From contig SVDZ01000007.1 in the NCBI GenBank assembly GCA_015057625.1, forward strand, positions 87,021 through 151,020: 64,000 nt of DNA. Direction: 5' to 3'. Shown here in pieces: positions 44,465 to 55,900 of this stretch (within the stretch, counting starts at the first letter, position 1; each line of letters begins with the position of its first letter). The stretch comes from Lachnospiraceae bacterium. GTDB lineage: Bacteria > Bacillota > Clostridia > Lachnospirales > Lachnospiraceae. The position numbers were made by a program, and so were the translations under genes. A model generated the notes under the pieces. The model was not told the origin of the DNA. It was given only the letters and a program-made list of their open reading frames with translations, and made no database searches.

Positions 44465-44561
44465 TTTTTCTTCCTTTCTTCTTTTTATAAGAATAACTGT
44501 TCCACTGCATTCAACAATGAATGCCAATCACTTCGAATTCGATTGGCTCGTCGCGGAAAAT

Positions 44562-44853
44562 AAAAAACCGCCTTTACGTTATGTAAAGGCGGGATAATAA
44601 TCACGCGGTACCACTTTACTTCATCTAAGAAGAATGTCCTAATAACTCCTAAGGTCACTCCATCTTAAACCTCTCGTCACTGTAACGGGTGAACCCGTCA
44701 GCACCTAAATAAGTTCCGTAACTTAAGCTCAGCACTGCTGCTTCGAGACCATCTTCGGTTGTTTCTGCCACTGTCCGCTTTCACCTTCCCGGACTCTCTT
44801 TGAGTGTCTCCGCAACTTACTCTTCTCTTCATCGCATTTTCTTTTTCGATATG
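44562..44853 (-). promoter_or_regulatory. T-box riboswitch (Met) for metG
   Basis: The minus-strand leader contains the T-box consensus GTGGTACCGCGTG (44602-44614) followed by a 10-bp terminator stem CCGCCTTTAC/GTAAAGGCGG and a T-run (44562-44567). The Stem I specifier loop shows ATG followed by G at 44750-44752, matching a methionine codon. Uncharged tRNA-Met should stabilise the antiterminator and switch metG on. Confidence 0.95.
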
Positions 44854-44859
44854 TTTTAA

Positions 44860-44888
44860 AGTTTATTATGTTTATTTATGTTTGTCAA
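44860..44888 (-). promoter_or_regulatory. Promoter of the metG T-box transcript
   Basis: Minus strand TTGACA (consensus) and TAAACT with a 17-base spacer, directly upstream of the T-box leader. Confidence 0.8.
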
Positions 44889-44904
44889 CCGTCAATTACA
44901 TTCC

Positions 44905-46677
44905 TTACTGCAGTGACGCCTGATAAAGATTATAGTAAGCACCCTTTCTCTCCATGAGTTCTGCCGGGCTTCCCTGCTCAATAATGCCACCATCTCCCAC
45001 AACAAATATTCTGTCTGCCTTCTTTATTGTGGAAAGTCTGTGTGCAATTACAAAACTGGTTCTTCCCTCTAGAAGGTGTTCAATACCTTCCTGCACCATC
45101 TTCTCAGTTTTTGTGTCTATACTTGAAGTGGCTTCATCAAGAATCAGTATTTTAGGCATGGACACCATGGTTCTTGCAAATGCAATTAACTGTTTCTGTC
45201 CCACCGATAAAGAACCGCCTCTCTCCGACAGTTCTGTCTCGTAGCCGTCCTTTAGTTTCTCAATAAACTCGTGAGCTCTGACTGCTTTTGCGGCATTCTC
45301 GATTTCTTCATCCGTGGCATCAAGTCTTCCATATCTGATGTTGTCGCGAATAGTTCCCGTGAAAAGGAAATTATCCTGAGTCATTATTCCCATTTGTCTT
45401 CGCAGACTTTCAATGGAAACTGACTTCACATCCACATCGTCTATCATAACTTTTCCCTTTTGTACATCATAAAATCTGCTTATTAGATTTACTATTGTGG
45501 TTTTTCCGGCACCTGTCGTTCCAACCAAAGCGATGGTCTCTCCCGGTTTTACCTCAAAACTCAAATTGTCAAGAACCGGGCTTTCTCCGTCTTCGTAACA
45601 AAACGTCACATGATCAAAGGAAACTTTTCCATTTATTTCCTTCATCTCAACCACATTTTTTTCATCTGTAATCTCCGGCTCAGTATCAAGAATTTCAAAA
45701 ATTCTTTCTGCTCCGGCTATGTTTGTAATAATCTGATTGTAAAAATTACTCAGATTGAGAATCGGATGCCAGAACATGTTGCTGTAAGTACCAAAGGCTA
45801 CCAATATTCCAACACTTCCTTTATCAATGCCTAATATTACTATTCCAACAAAATACAAACAGATACATCCAAGTCCCCAGGAAATATCAATAACCGAGCT
45901 GAACCAGTCAGATATTTTTATGGCATTCTTAAATGCCTCCATATGTTCATCTGTAAGTTCATCAAAAGTTTCCCTGGTCTCTTCCTCTGCAGTAAATCCC
46001 TTAACCACTCCCATTCCTGCCATGTCCTCATGGATAAATGCATTTAAGTTTGATGATTTTTTTCTGAAGGTCTGCCATCTCGGATGTCCCTTCACCTCTA
46101 TAATTACCATGAACACCGCCATAATAGGTGTGGTCAAAAGCGCTGCAATTGCAAGTTTCCAATTTTCGATAAACATTATAACCACTACCGCCACTACAGT
46201 AATAAAATCAGGTATCAGTGTTGTGACGGAATTTGATAATACATCCTTGAGAGAATTAATGTCACCCATAATTCTGCTCAGTATTTTTCCACTTGGTCTC
46301 GAATCAAAAAATTTAAAGTCCAGTGTCTGAATGTGAGTATATAATTCCTGTCTGATAGTCAGTAATATTTTGTTACACATTTCTGCCATTATAAGCATTC
46401 TTAACTTTATTGCCACAACAACAAGCAGATTTACCGCCAATGTCACACTCAAAAGCCAAAATAAACCTTTGAAGTTTTTGCCTGCTATATATTTGTCTAT
46501 AGCTGTTTCTATTATTAGTGGATTGATAAGGGAAACAACAACAACATAGCCCATAAGCAGCAATACCACTGCAATTTTAAATTTGTATTTAAACAGATAT
46601 GAAAACAGCCTTAAAAGAGTCTCACTTTTACTTCTCTCAGAGGATTGCTCATCTTCCTTAAATGAGTTATATGCCAT
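44905..46677 (-). CDS. ABC exporter half-subunit (ATPase plus membrane domain), second of pair
   Basis: A 590-residue type IV ABC exporter: six transmembrane helices (about residues 30-330) and an ATPase with VGTTGAGKTTIVNL (Walker A), Q-loop MTQDNFLF, signature RGGSLSVGQKQL (note SVGQ instead of SGGQ) and KILILDEATSSID. It begins ATG after AGGAGGTGA; a GTG three codons earlier overlaps the ribosome site. Twelve bases separate it from its partner gene. The pair resembles heterodimeric multidrug exporters (BmrCD/LmrCD-like), where one partner has a degenerate site. Confidence 0.92.
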   Translation of the reverse strand: MAYNSFKEDEQSSERSKSETLLRLFSYLFKYKFKIAVVLLLMGYVVVVSLINPLIIETAIDKYIAGKNFKGLFWLLSVTLAVNLLVVVAIKLRMLIMAEMCNKILLTIRQELYTHIQTLDFKFFDSRPSGKILSRIMGDINSLKDVLSNSVTTLIPDFITVVAVVVIMFIENWKLAIAALLTTPIMAVFMVIIEVKGHPRWQTFRKKSSNLNAFIHEDMAGMGVVKGFTAEEETRETFDELTDEHMEAFKNAIKISDWFSSVIDISWGLGCICLYFVGIVILGIDKGSVGILVAFGTYSNMFWHPILNLSNFYNQIITNIAGAERIFEILDTEPEITDEKNVVEMKEINGKVSFDHVTFCYEDGESPVLDNLSFEVKPGETIALVGTTGAGKTTIVNLISRFYDVQKGKVMIDDVDVKSVSIESLRRQMGIMTQDNFLFTGTIRDNIRYGRLDATDEEIENAAKAVRAHEFIEKLKDGYETELSERGGSLSVGQKQLIAFARTMVSMPKILILDEATSSIDTKTEKMVQEGIEHLLEGRTSFVIAHRLSTIKKADRIFVVGDGGIIEQGSPAELMERKGAYYNLYQASLQ

Positions 46678-46689
46678 TGATTTCACCTC

Positions 46690-48405
46690 CTATTCATTGT
46701 CGTACTGAACTTTATAAGTCTCATAATACAAACCTTTTTTCGCCATAAGTTCTTCGTGCGTTCCCTTTTCTTTTACCTCACCGTCTTCCAGGACGATAAT
46801 AAGGTTTGCATTTCTTACAGAACTGATTCTGTGGGCCACAATAATCTTAGTGGTACCCGTCAATTCATTTAAAATATGCTCAATCTTTTTTTCCGTCTCG
46901 GTATCAAGTGCAGATGTGGAGTCATCCATAACCAGTATCGGACATTTCTTTGCCAGTGCTCTTGCTATACTTATTCGCTGCTTTTGTCCTCCTGATAATC
47001 CCACACCTCTCTCGCCGATTACTGTGTCATACTCTTCGTCGAAGCCTTCTACGAAATCGCTGACTGCTGCATCTTTTGCAGCCATCCTCACTATCTCGTC
47101 ACTGATTATTCTCTTTTTGCCAAACTTTATATTCTCACTGATTGTGTCTGAAAACAGAAATACATCCTGCATAACTACAGCTATACTCGCTCTAAGCTGT
47201 TTAAGGGAAAGCTCCTTAACATCAATTCCGTCAATCAAAATCCTTCCGCCGGTCACATCATAAAGACGCTGAAGCACATGAACAATAGAACTCTTCCCTG
47301 CTCCTGTTGCTCCCATAATTCCTACAGTCTCGCCCTTTTTCACCTCAAAGTCTACATTTTTTAATATCTCATATCCATCAGCTTTGTGGAAACTTACATT
47401 TTCAAATCTGATATTTCCTTCAATCTTTTCCAATTTAACCGGATCTTTGCACTCTATTACTGTAGGTTTCTCTGCAGTAAGTTTCTTTAATTTTTTGGAA
47501 GAAGCTATTGCAGATGAGGCTCCGTTAGTGAGCCATCCAAGCATCTCCATCGGCCAGATAATGTTATTGGAATACTCAATAAATGCAGCCAGTTTTCCAA
47601 GAGACAATCCACCGTAAATGTACTGATATCCCCCTGCAAGTAAAGTCACAAGCGGCAATATCTTTGTTATTACACTAAGATACGGATAGTAACGCACGAA
47701 TACTTTTGACTGTTTCATGTTTAGTTCATAATATCTGCTGTTGTGTTTTAGGAATTTCTCAATCTCAAACTTCTCTCTTGCGAAGGCTTTTATAGTTCTG
47801 ACCCCAGCAAGATTTTCCTCCGCAACTGTAGTAAGTGTGGCATTCTCCTCACTTATTTCCTCATAAACCTTATCCAGTTTTCGCTCCATGAAAATGGCTA
47901 TTGCTCCGCAAACTATCATTGCGATAGTTGGAATAATTGCCAGCTTCCAGCTGTAAAAGTACATATAAGTAAGAATAATTGTAGTGTGAACTGCCACTTC
48001 TATAAGAAGCATCCCCACGTAAGTGAGTCCGTCCCATATTCTATCCACATCATCCTTGACTCTTGCCATAAGTTCGCCTGTTCCGGTCTTTTCAAAGAAT
48101 TCTGTGGAAAGCCCCTGTATATGGGTAAATACGTCTCTTCGAAGCTCAGTTGCCACCGTAGACCCTGCAATATCAAAGTTATATTCTTTAGTGTACTGGA
48201 ATACAAATCGACCAAGACCTACCACCAGATATCCAAGCAGCAAATACTTTAGCAGATCCATTTTCCCACCTACTATTACATCGTCAACTATATGTTTTGT
48301 TATTACCGGTGCTGACAAATCCAATCCCACCGAACACAGCAAACAGAATATGGCAAATAGGTATCGCCACTTTTGCTTTAGTATATAATAACTTAATTTC
48401 TTCAT
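46690..48405 (-). CDS. ABC exporter half-subunit, first of pair
   Basis: A 571-residue ABC exporter subunit: six transmembrane helices then an ATPase with MGATGAGKSSIVHV (Walker A), MQDVFLF (Q-loop), VGLSGGQKQRISIA (canonical signature) and PILVMDDSTSALDTETE (Walker B). Position after Walker B is Asp-Asp instead of Asp-Glu, suggesting this half provides the non-hydrolysing site, as in heterodimeric exporters. The ribosome site GGGAGG precedes the ATG. Confidence 0.92.
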   Translation of the reverse strand: MKKLSYYILKQKWRYLFAIFCLLCSVGLDLSAPVITKHIVDDVIVGGKMDLLKYLLLGYLVVGLGRFVFQYTKEYNFDIAGSTVATELRRDVFTHIQGLSTEFFEKTGTGELMARVKDDVDRIWDGLTYVGMLLIEVAVHTTIILTYMYFYSWKLAIIPTIAMIVCGAIAIFMERKLDKVYEEISEENATLTTVAEENLAGVRTIKAFAREKFEIEKFLKHNSRYYELNMKQSKVFVRYYPYLSVITKILPLVTLLAGGYQYIYGGLSLGKLAAFIEYSNNIIWPMEMLGWLTNGASSAIASSKKLKKLTAEKPTVIECKDPVKLEKIEGNIRFENVSFHKADGYEILKNVDFEVKKGETVGIMGATGAGKSSIVHVLQRLYDVTGGRILIDGIDVKELSLKQLRASIAVVMQDVFLFSDTISENIKFGKKRIISDEIVRMAAKDAAVSDFVEGFDEEYDTVIGERGVGLSGGQKQRISIARALAKKCPILVMDDSTSALDTETEKKIEHILNELTGTTKIIVAHRISSVRNANLIIVLEDGEVKEKGTHEELMAKKGLYYETYKVQYDNE

Positions 48406-48522
48406 AGCATATATCCTCCCTCACAAGTGTAACATTTATGAGTTCTTTTGTGAATTAACCTGTTGGTGTAATGAATGTGTTTTATTTTGAATATATTTCA
48501 CTATAAACCTTTTGAGGTATCA

Positions 48523-50283
48523 ATGCGTCGTTCCTTTATAATTACTGTATTTCTTACGTTTATTATATTTGCATTAATAGTCTCATTTTTTAACCCACAT
48601 CTCCACAATTTTATTGTAGCAACCGATTCTTCCTCCGATTCCTTTAACAAATTTACCGATTCCATTTTTTTCAAACAAATCGGACAAAGTGCATTTAATC
48701 TGCATTTTTATTTAAAAAACCCTGCTTCCTATAAGATGACTTCCAATAATTATTCTCTTGGTTCTGTTTCTTACAAAGAAATGAAGGCATCCTACAACTA
48801 TTATCTAAATATATTAGACCAATTAGAAGCGTTTGAATATGATAAGTTGTCAAAAAAGGAGAAACTTACATACGATATTATTAAATATAACGCTTCTACG
48901 GAGATTGATTTTTCTGATTTGTGTATTAATTATCAGCCTCTAAGCCCTACCATTGGAATTCAGGCACAGCTTCCGGTTTTATTGTCACAGTACTCCTTTA
49001 ACCGAGAGTCCGATGTGATTGATTACTTAAAAATATTATCCTCTGTAAATAATTATTTTAATGAGATTATTGATTTTGAGATGGAAAAGTGCAAGGAAGG
49101 CTGTTTTATGAGTCATGAGTCGCTGTATGCCATTATTGATCAGTGTCAGACTTTTGCCGATTCCGATGATTCTTTTCTTACAGCTTCTTTTGATGAAAGG
49201 GTAAACTCTTTGAAGAGTCTGAGCCTTAACAAAAAGAAAAAATATATTCACCTTAACAGACAAATTGTGAATAAGATTGTCATTCCTGCCTACTCTGATA
49301 TGGCAAGCAAACTCTGTGACCTTTCAAAATACTGCTGCCCTCATCTTGGCCTTGCGCAATATACAACCGGAAAAGAATATTATCAGTATCTTGTGCGTTC
49401 CACCACCGGCAGTGACAAAACTGTAGCTGCTATTGAAAAAATGATAACTGACAAACTTACAGAAGATATAGTAATTTTAAACAGACTGACAAAAAATCAA
49501 AAAGTCACGCTGATTCCGCCTGAAAAAGTCGTGGATTCCTCTTTGGATATACTAAAAGCTGCCCCTAAAGAAATGATTAATTACCTCATAAAAAACATGT
49601 CCAAAGATTTTCCCACTCCCACATCAACTATCTTTGAAATAAAGGAGGTTCCAAAATCTCTGAGTTCCTATCTCAGTCCTGCATTCTACCTTGCTCCTCC
49701 GATAGACGATATAGACAACAACATTATTTTTATAAATCCTTCTGACAACCTCAAAGGAGAGGAATTGTTTATAACTCTTGCCCACGAAGGATTCCCGGGA
49801 CATCTGTACCAGACCACATACTTCTCGAAAAAATCTCCTTCACTTGTAAGACACATCCTTGACTTTGGCGGATACACTGAAGGCTGGGCTACATATGCGG
49901 AATTATACGCTTACAACTATCTGTATTCCGATGAAAGAATAAAGAGTGGACTTATTGCTAATTCGCGTTTTTCACTTGCTCTTTATTGTCTGGCCGATAT
50001 TGGAATTAATTACCACGGATGGACTCTTGACGATACCCTCGCTTTCTTTAAAAAATACAGTTTAACTGACTATAACACCATTTCTCAGATATACGACTGT
50101 ATGATTTTTGAGCCTGCCAATTATCTCCAGTATTACGTGGGATATCTTGAATTCCTGGAACTTAATAATTACATGAAAAATACTTTGGGAAAATCCTACT
50201 CTCCTCTGGCATTTCACACCTTCGTTTTGGAGAATGGTCCTGCGCCGTTTTCTATTCTCAAAAAATACATTCCAACTAATTAA
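48523..50283 (+). CDS. DUF885 family membrane-anchored protein, likely metallopeptidase-like
   Basis: A 586-residue protein begun at MRRSFIITVFLTF after GAGGT. An N-terminal hydrophobic segment (about residues 3-24) exports or anchors it; there is no lipobox Cys. The body is the DUF885 fold with the hallmark ITLAHEGFPGHLYQTTYF (HExxPGH, about residue 425), which resembles a zinc site, and a later FGGYTEGWATYAELYA. Enzymatic role of this family is not settled; peptidase activity is inferred from motif. It is divergent from the ABC pair. Confidence 0.83.
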   Translation: MRRSFIITVFLTFIIFALIVSFFNPHLHNFIVATDSSSDSFNKFTDSIFFKQIGQSAFNLHFYLKNPASYKMTSNNYSLGSVSYKEMKASYNYYLNILDQLEAFEYDKLSKKEKLTYDIIKYNASTEIDFSDLCINYQPLSPTIGIQAQLPVLLSQYSFNRESDVIDYLKILSSVNNYFNEIIDFEMEKCKEGCFMSHESLYAIIDQCQTFADSDDSFLTASFDERVNSLKSLSLNKKKKYIHLNRQIVNKIVIPAYSDMASKLCDLSKYCCPHLGLAQYTTGKEYYQYLVRSTTGSDKTVAAIEKMITDKLTEDIVILNRLTKNQKVTLIPPEKVVDSSLDILKAAPKEMINYLIKNMSKDFPTPTSTIFEIKEVPKSLSSYLSPAFYLAPPIDDIDNNIIFINPSDNLKGEELFITLAHEGFPGHLYQTTYFSKKSPSLVRHILDFGGYTEGWATYAELYAYNYLYSDERIKSGLIANSRFSLALYCLADIGINYHGWTLDDTLAFFKKYSLTDYNTISQIYDCMIFEPANYLQYYVGYLEFLELNNYMKNTLGKSYSPLAFHTFVLENGPAPFSILKKYIPTN

Positions 50284-50311
50284 TGAATTTTGTCTTATGC
50301 AGATAATAAAC

Positions 50312-50345
50312 GAGGTGGCACTCTCTTTAAAGAAAGTGTCACCTC
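50312..50345 (+). terminator. Bidirectional terminator between DUF885 and antiporter genes
   Basis: GAGGTG-type stem of about 15 bp with a long T-run on the plus strand (50350-50362). Confidence 0.88.
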
Positions 50346-50368
50346 ACTTATTTTTTTTTTTTATTGAA

Positions 50369-51643
50369 TTATAATGATTTTCTCAATTCATCCAGTTCAT
50401 CATAATTACCGGACATAGACTGCTCTTCCGTAATTTCCACAACATCCTTCTGGAATACCGGTTTGAGCATAATCGGTGTAATTATTGTTGTAAATACTAC
50501 AACTAAAACGATTGGTCCAAGGAAATCAGTTCCTATAAGACCTACCGACAATCCCTTGTTTGCCACAATAAGTGCAACCTCTCCTCTGGAGATCATTCCC
50601 ACACCTATTCGAAGACATTGTGCGTTGGTGTATCCGCATATTTTGGCTCCAACGCCACAACCGACTATTTTTGTCATAATGGCAACAACTATCAACATAA
50701 TACCAAAAACAACTATTTTTCCTGTCATATTTGGCAATTCAACCTTAAGTCCGATGCTGGCAAAAAATATCGGCGAAAGAAAAAGATACGACAACACATC
50801 AAACTTTGAGGCCACAAACGTGCTGTTTGTAGTCATCGATATGATAAGCCCTGCCATAAATGCTCCGGTAATATCGGCCACGCCAAATACTTCCTCCGCA
50901 ATATATGACATTATTAAGCATACTGCAAATGCCATTATCGCATGTCTGTGCATAGGCTTTCCTGAAATATCGCACCATTTCTGGAACACCTTGTAAAAAA
51001 TAAATCCGCCAAAAATGCATACAATAAAGAACAATGCTATTTTTCCAAGAACAATAGGAAGTCCCACTGTGTTCTTTCCACCTGACATTGAAATAACAAT
51101 TGTCAGCGCTATAATTCCAAGAATATCATCAATAATCGCAGCTCCAAGAATTGCATTTCCTGCCTCTGTTTTGAGTTTACCCATTTCCCTGAGTGTCTCA
51201 ACTGTAATACTTACGGATGTTGCTGTCAGTATTACTCCAATAAATATATTTTGTAAAAAAACAGGCGCTGATGCGTCGGACATAATCATTTCCGGTCTAT
51301 TAAAGATATACGCAATACCTGTTCCCCCTGCAAGCGGAACCACCACACCCAATATTGCAATAATAAAGGATGCCTTTCCACATTTTTTCAACTCATTAAT
51401 ATCTGTTTCCATTCCGGCTGCAAACATGAGCACTATTACACCCAGTTCTGCCATAGCCTCAATGAAACTTCCATCAACGGAACCTTCCCCAGCAGATATC
51501 ATTCCAAGACATGCCGGACCTAATATTACTCCGGCTAGCAATGCACCTACAACCTGTGGCATATTAAACTTCTTAGTTACGAGTCCAAACATTTTTGTAG
51601 AGATGAGGATAATAGCCAAATCGAGTAAAAATCTGTAATCCAT
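50369..51643 (-). CDS. Cation:proton antiporter (CPA2/NapA-like)
   Basis: A 424-residue membrane protein with about 12-13 transmembrane helices, spanning the Na+/H+ exchanger domain with GALLAGVILGPACLG, the unwound-helix region, AAIIDDILGIIAL (paired Asp of NapA/KefB ion site) and ADITGAFMAGLIIS. No TrkA-N regulatory domain is present; the tail is short and acidic. It probably exchanges Na+ or K+ for H+. It starts after AGGAGG. Confidence 0.9.
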   Translation of the reverse strand: MDYRFLLDLAIILISTKMFGLVTKKFNMPQVVGALLAGVILGPACLGMISAGEGSVDGSFIEAMAELGVIVLMFAAGMETDINELKKCGKASFIIAILGVVVPLAGGTGIAYIFNRPEMIMSDASAPVFLQNIFIGVILTATSVSITVETLREMGKLKTEAGNAILGAAIIDDILGIIALTIVISMSGGKNTVGLPIVLGKIALFFIVCIFGGFIFYKVFQKWCDISGKPMHRHAIMAFAVCLIMSYIAEEVFGVADITGAFMAGLIISMTTNSTFVASKFDVLSYLFLSPIFFASIGLKVELPNMTGKIVVFGIMLIVVAIMTKIVGCGVGAKICGYTNAQCLRIGVGMISRGEVALIVANKGLSVGLIGTDFLGPIVLVVVFTTIITPIMLKPVFQKDVVEITEEQSMSGNYDELDELRKSL

Positions 51644-51813
51644 GATTTCCTCCTAGATAAGAAACGCCTCGAATAGGGTATTTCAGCATTTCTTAATAAT
51701 AATATGTAAATACAACGAAACTCATTTTAGCACTCCCCAATGAAAAGCACAACCCGCAAATTATAAGATTTTACTTAATTAAATAAGTAATTCTTATACA
51801 ATTTGACCAAACA

Positions 51814-51838
51814 AAAAAGCTGCCATAGGCAGCTTTTT
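51814..51838 (-). terminator. Intrinsic terminator of the glycosyltransferase gene
   Basis: AAAAAGCTGCC-TAT-GGCAGCTTTTTT on the minus strand, directly after the glycosyltransferase stop. Confidence 0.92.
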
Positions 51839-51840
51839 AA

Positions 51841-52755
51841 TTATTTCCCTATTGTTTTTGAGATAATATAACGAGGTCTTCCTTTTACTTCCTCGTAGAT
51901 TTTTGAAATATAATAACCTATTATTCCAAGACTAATCATTATAAGACTTCCTATAATAAGTACAAGAAGAATAACGGTAGTAAAGCCTTCAACTGCTTTT
52001 CCTGTAAGGAATTTTATTAATGTCTGGATTCCCATAATCATTCCAAATATAAATGTCAAAACTCCTGCAACAGTTACAAACTGCATAGGTGCTGATGAAA
52101 ATGATACGATATTAGTTATAGCATAATCGATAAGTGCTCTTGTAGACCACTTTGACTCACCCGCTTCTCTCTCCTGCACGTCGAATTCAACAGATGTAGC
52201 TTTAAAACCAACCCATGATGAAAGGGCTCTGAAAAATGTATTTTTCTCAGGCAATGACAATATAGAATCTACTGCCTTCCTGTCTAACAACTTAAAATCT
52301 GATGCTCTGGACATATCAAAATTTACTGCTTTTGAAATAAGCTTGTAGAACAAACCTGCACTGGCTTTGTGCATAAGGCTTTCCTTACCTCTGCTTCTCT
52401 TAACTGCCTCTATAACTTCATAACCCTGCTCCCAAAGTCTATACATCTCTACCAACACTTCCGGCGGGTGCTGAAGATCACAGTCAATAACCGCACAACA
52501 ATCACCTGTCGCTGTGGCAAGTCCTGCTAACATAGCCGATTCTTTTCCAAAGTTTCTTGAAAAATTCACTCCAACAATGTTCTGATTATTTGAAACAGCT
52601 TTTTCTATTTCATTCCACGTATTGTCCTTTGAACCGTCATTTACAAAAATCAACTGATATTCAATTTTTGCATCTTCAAGTATTTTGCTAATTATATCTG
52701 CAGATTTTCCCAGCATCTTTTCCTCATTATATGCCGGTAAAATTACTGATAACAT
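51841..52755 (-). CDS. GT2 family glycosyltransferase, polyprenol-phosphate type
   Basis: A 304-residue enzyme from MLSVILPAYNEEKMLG after GGAAGGA. The GT-A domain has FVNDGSKDNTW, VNFSRNFGKESAMLAGL and AVIDCDLQHPPEVL (DxD-like). Two transmembrane helices follow at about residues 220-250 and 255-285. This layout is that of bactoprenol glucosyl/mannosyl transferases (GtrB/DPM-like), which load a sugar onto undecaprenyl phosphate for wall or teichoic acid decoration. It stands alone. Confidence 0.9.
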   Translation of the reverse strand: MLSVILPAYNEEKMLGKSADIISKILEDAKIEYQLIFVNDGSKDNTWNEIEKAVSNNQNIVGVNFSRNFGKESAMLAGLATATGDCCAVIDCDLQHPPEVLVEMYRLWEQGYEVIEAVKRSRGKESLMHKASAGLFYKLISKAVNFDMSRASDFKLLDRKAVDSILSLPEKNTFFRALSSWVGFKATSVEFDVQEREAGESKWSTRALIDYAITNIVSFSSAPMQFVTVAGVLTFIFGMIMGIQTLIKFLTGKAVEGFTTVILLVLIIGSLIMISLGIIGYYISKIYEEVKGRPRYIISKTIGK

Positions 52756-52906
52756 ATATTTCCTTCCTTTCATTTTCTGTATTTAGTATCATCAGATTTA
52801 ATACTATGAAATACAGAAAAGCCATATTTTTTTCAATCCCCTCCATTCTATCACATGTCACTTCAAAAAAAAAGCATTTAACCCCCGGACGAAAAATGCG
52901 CCAATG

Positions 52907-55900
52907 TTAATGTCCTATTACTGAAAACTCATTCAAAGAGTACCCATATGATGTTCCTCTTCTTAACATAGTTAGTTTTACAAATCTGGCATTCTTACAT
53001 ACATAGGTCTCATCTAATCCCGCATGATCATTTGATACCCATTTTACATTGTACCAGTTGTTTCCATCCTCAGAAATACTGATTGAATATGCTGCTGCAT
53101 AGGCTGATTCCCAGTTAAGACTTACTTTTGTAATAGAATACACATCTCCAAGATCAATCACTGCCCACTGATCATCACTTCTCTCTGATGCCCATCCGGT
53201 TGCCAAATTTCCATCCAACATATTCTCCGGCTTTTTGTCATCTGCCTCAAAACTTGAAACTGTCACATTTTTTCCAATGCTTAAATTCCTGTCATTTTCA
53301 TCCGGAATATACTCGAATACTTCCATTTCAAAAAGAGATACACCGTACTGTGTTGCTCTTTTTGTGCAATTAATTTTAATAAATCTTGCCTCTACAGGAA
53401 GGAATTCGACAATTTCCTTTTTAGCACCGTCAAGGCTGTAGCTATTGATTCCTGAAAATGAAACACCGTCTACCGAGTATTCAATTACATATCTTGATGC
53501 GTACGCAGCCTCCCAGTACAATGCCACTTTATTAACTTCGTATACTCTTCCAAGATCTACTACTACATACTGATTGTCTGACCATGATGATGACCATCTT
53601 GTATCCATATCCGTGTCAGTAACATTTACCGCTTTAAGTTCCTGGCTTTCTTCACTTGAAGCGTATGCATAGCAGTTTTTAGCTATATTTACAGAGGTCT
53701 TAGTTGCTGTCTCTGTGGTTACTTCTTCTGTTGTTTCCTCTTCTGTTTCCATTTGTGTTGGCACTTCAATTGACTTTCCATTCACATTAACTGTCAATGT
53801 AACTCCATCACTCTCAACACCGGAAAGAACGGCTGTAACTTTTACCTGATGAGCTCCTTTTTCAATATTATTGAATGAATAATAATTACAAATAACTTCG
53901 TTTTTAACTCTATTTCCATCTATATAAATATTATATTTGCATCCACTTTCAAGTCTTGCTCCATCCTGTCCCCATACAACGCCAATAACATTGTCAGCCG
54001 GTGATGAGAGATTCATTCCGATTACTTCAAATGGTTTTACAATTGCTTTTGTTGTCGCTTCACTTGTAATTTCTTCTGTTGTAGTTTCTTCTTCTGTGGT
54101 TTCTTCTGCTGTATTTTTATCTGTCGTTGTCTCTTTAATCTGCTCTACTGTCTGCTTTTCAGTTTCAAGTTCCGGATTTTTTGTAACATTTACAATTTCA
54201 GTTGATCTTCCAAGTGATTCCATTCCATTGTAAACTGCGTTAACACAGTAGATATGTTCTCCCAATGAAACATTCATTAAAACTGTTGATGTTCCTTTAA
54301 TATTAGATGCTACAAGGTTATTTCCCTCGTAAATATTGTATGTGTATTTCTTCGATTTTACATTTTCAGATACTTCCCAGTTTATCTGTACCATCTTTGG
54401 TGCAACACATTTTGCTGTTGCCTCTATAGCCATTGATGGTGTTTCTATCTGCTGTAATCTTTCCTTTGCAAAAGATGTGCTGTTTGTGTAACTGTCAGCA
54501 ATCTTTACTGCTTTTCCTGCATTTACCAATCCACCCTTTGCTATATTTTCGTTTGTGAAACCATAATTATTTCTAATTTGTTCCTCGCTTGAAGTATTAA
54601 CTAAAATTCTTAAAACATCATAATAGTTTAAGTTATTATTTACTGAACACATCATTGCCACTACTCCGGCAACAATTGGAGATGAAAATGATGTTCCGTC
54701 AGCATAATCATAATTATTTTTTGGATATGTTGAAATTACGGATGTTCCGGGTGCACAAATATCTTTTTCCTCTCCATAATTTGAAAATGAAGAAAGGCTA
54801 TTTGCTGATGTTGTTGAAACAACGCTGATTACCTTCTCAGAATCTGCAGGCATCATAAAAAAATGACCGCCTCCGTTTCCCGCTGAAGCTACAATAATAA
54901 TACCTCTTGAAGTCGCATTATCCAAAACGTATTTGTAATATGGATCATTTTCTGATGAACCAAAACTTGTATTAATTACCTTTACTCCGTTATTAACACA
55001 GTAATCAAAGGCTTTGAAAATATTAGTTCCGTAAAAATATGCTGAACCGTTTGCTTCTTTATATGATGCCTTAACTCCTAAAACTTCAACAACATCATTT
55101 GAAAAACAGCTTGCAACTCCGGCAAGTCCGATTCCATTGTTTGCCTCTGCGGCAATAAATCCTGTGACCATTGTGCCGTGTGATGTTGCATATGGAGTGT
55201 CCATATCCTTTAATAATACCGGTTCGGCTCCTGTAATATCCGCAGAAAGTGGAGACATTACATTTTTTAAATCCTCATGATTTACATCCACACCTGAGTC
55301 AATCACTCCAACCAATACTTTTTCATGCTCTGTATTAGCAACGTACTCCCAGGCTTCTCCTGCGTTTATTAAATTTAAATACCACTGTGAATATCTTGTT
55401 CTGTCATTTACAAGATCTCTTGCATCAGCTGACTGCTCTGCCGCTACGTTGTTAACTACTGAATAATCAGTCTGCTCATAAATATAATCTGCTGATGCAC
55501 AAACTGTCTCGCTGTATTCGCCAAAGGCTTCCTTTGCCATATCAACAGTCTGTCCATATGAAATTTTTAATTCCACAGAATAGTTTCCCACGAAATCTTT
55601 ATTAATATCAACTATCTTTGCATCTTCTGCCTCGACAATGTTTTTAATTTCTTTCTTTGTTAACTCTCCGTCAAAAACAACTGCAAGTGTCTGTGTTTTA
55701 AATCCGTTAATTTCTTCACCGGCATTTCTCTCTTTTGCAGCTTCTTTATAATTTGCAACTATCTTTGCTGCTCTCTCATCTAACTTACTCTCAAAAACTT
55801 TAAGCTCATCATACTTTTCATTTTTGTAGTATGCTGTGAGTACTGCACTGACTGCTTCGTTATATTCATTTTCTGTCTCATACTCAGAAACTTTTTTAAC

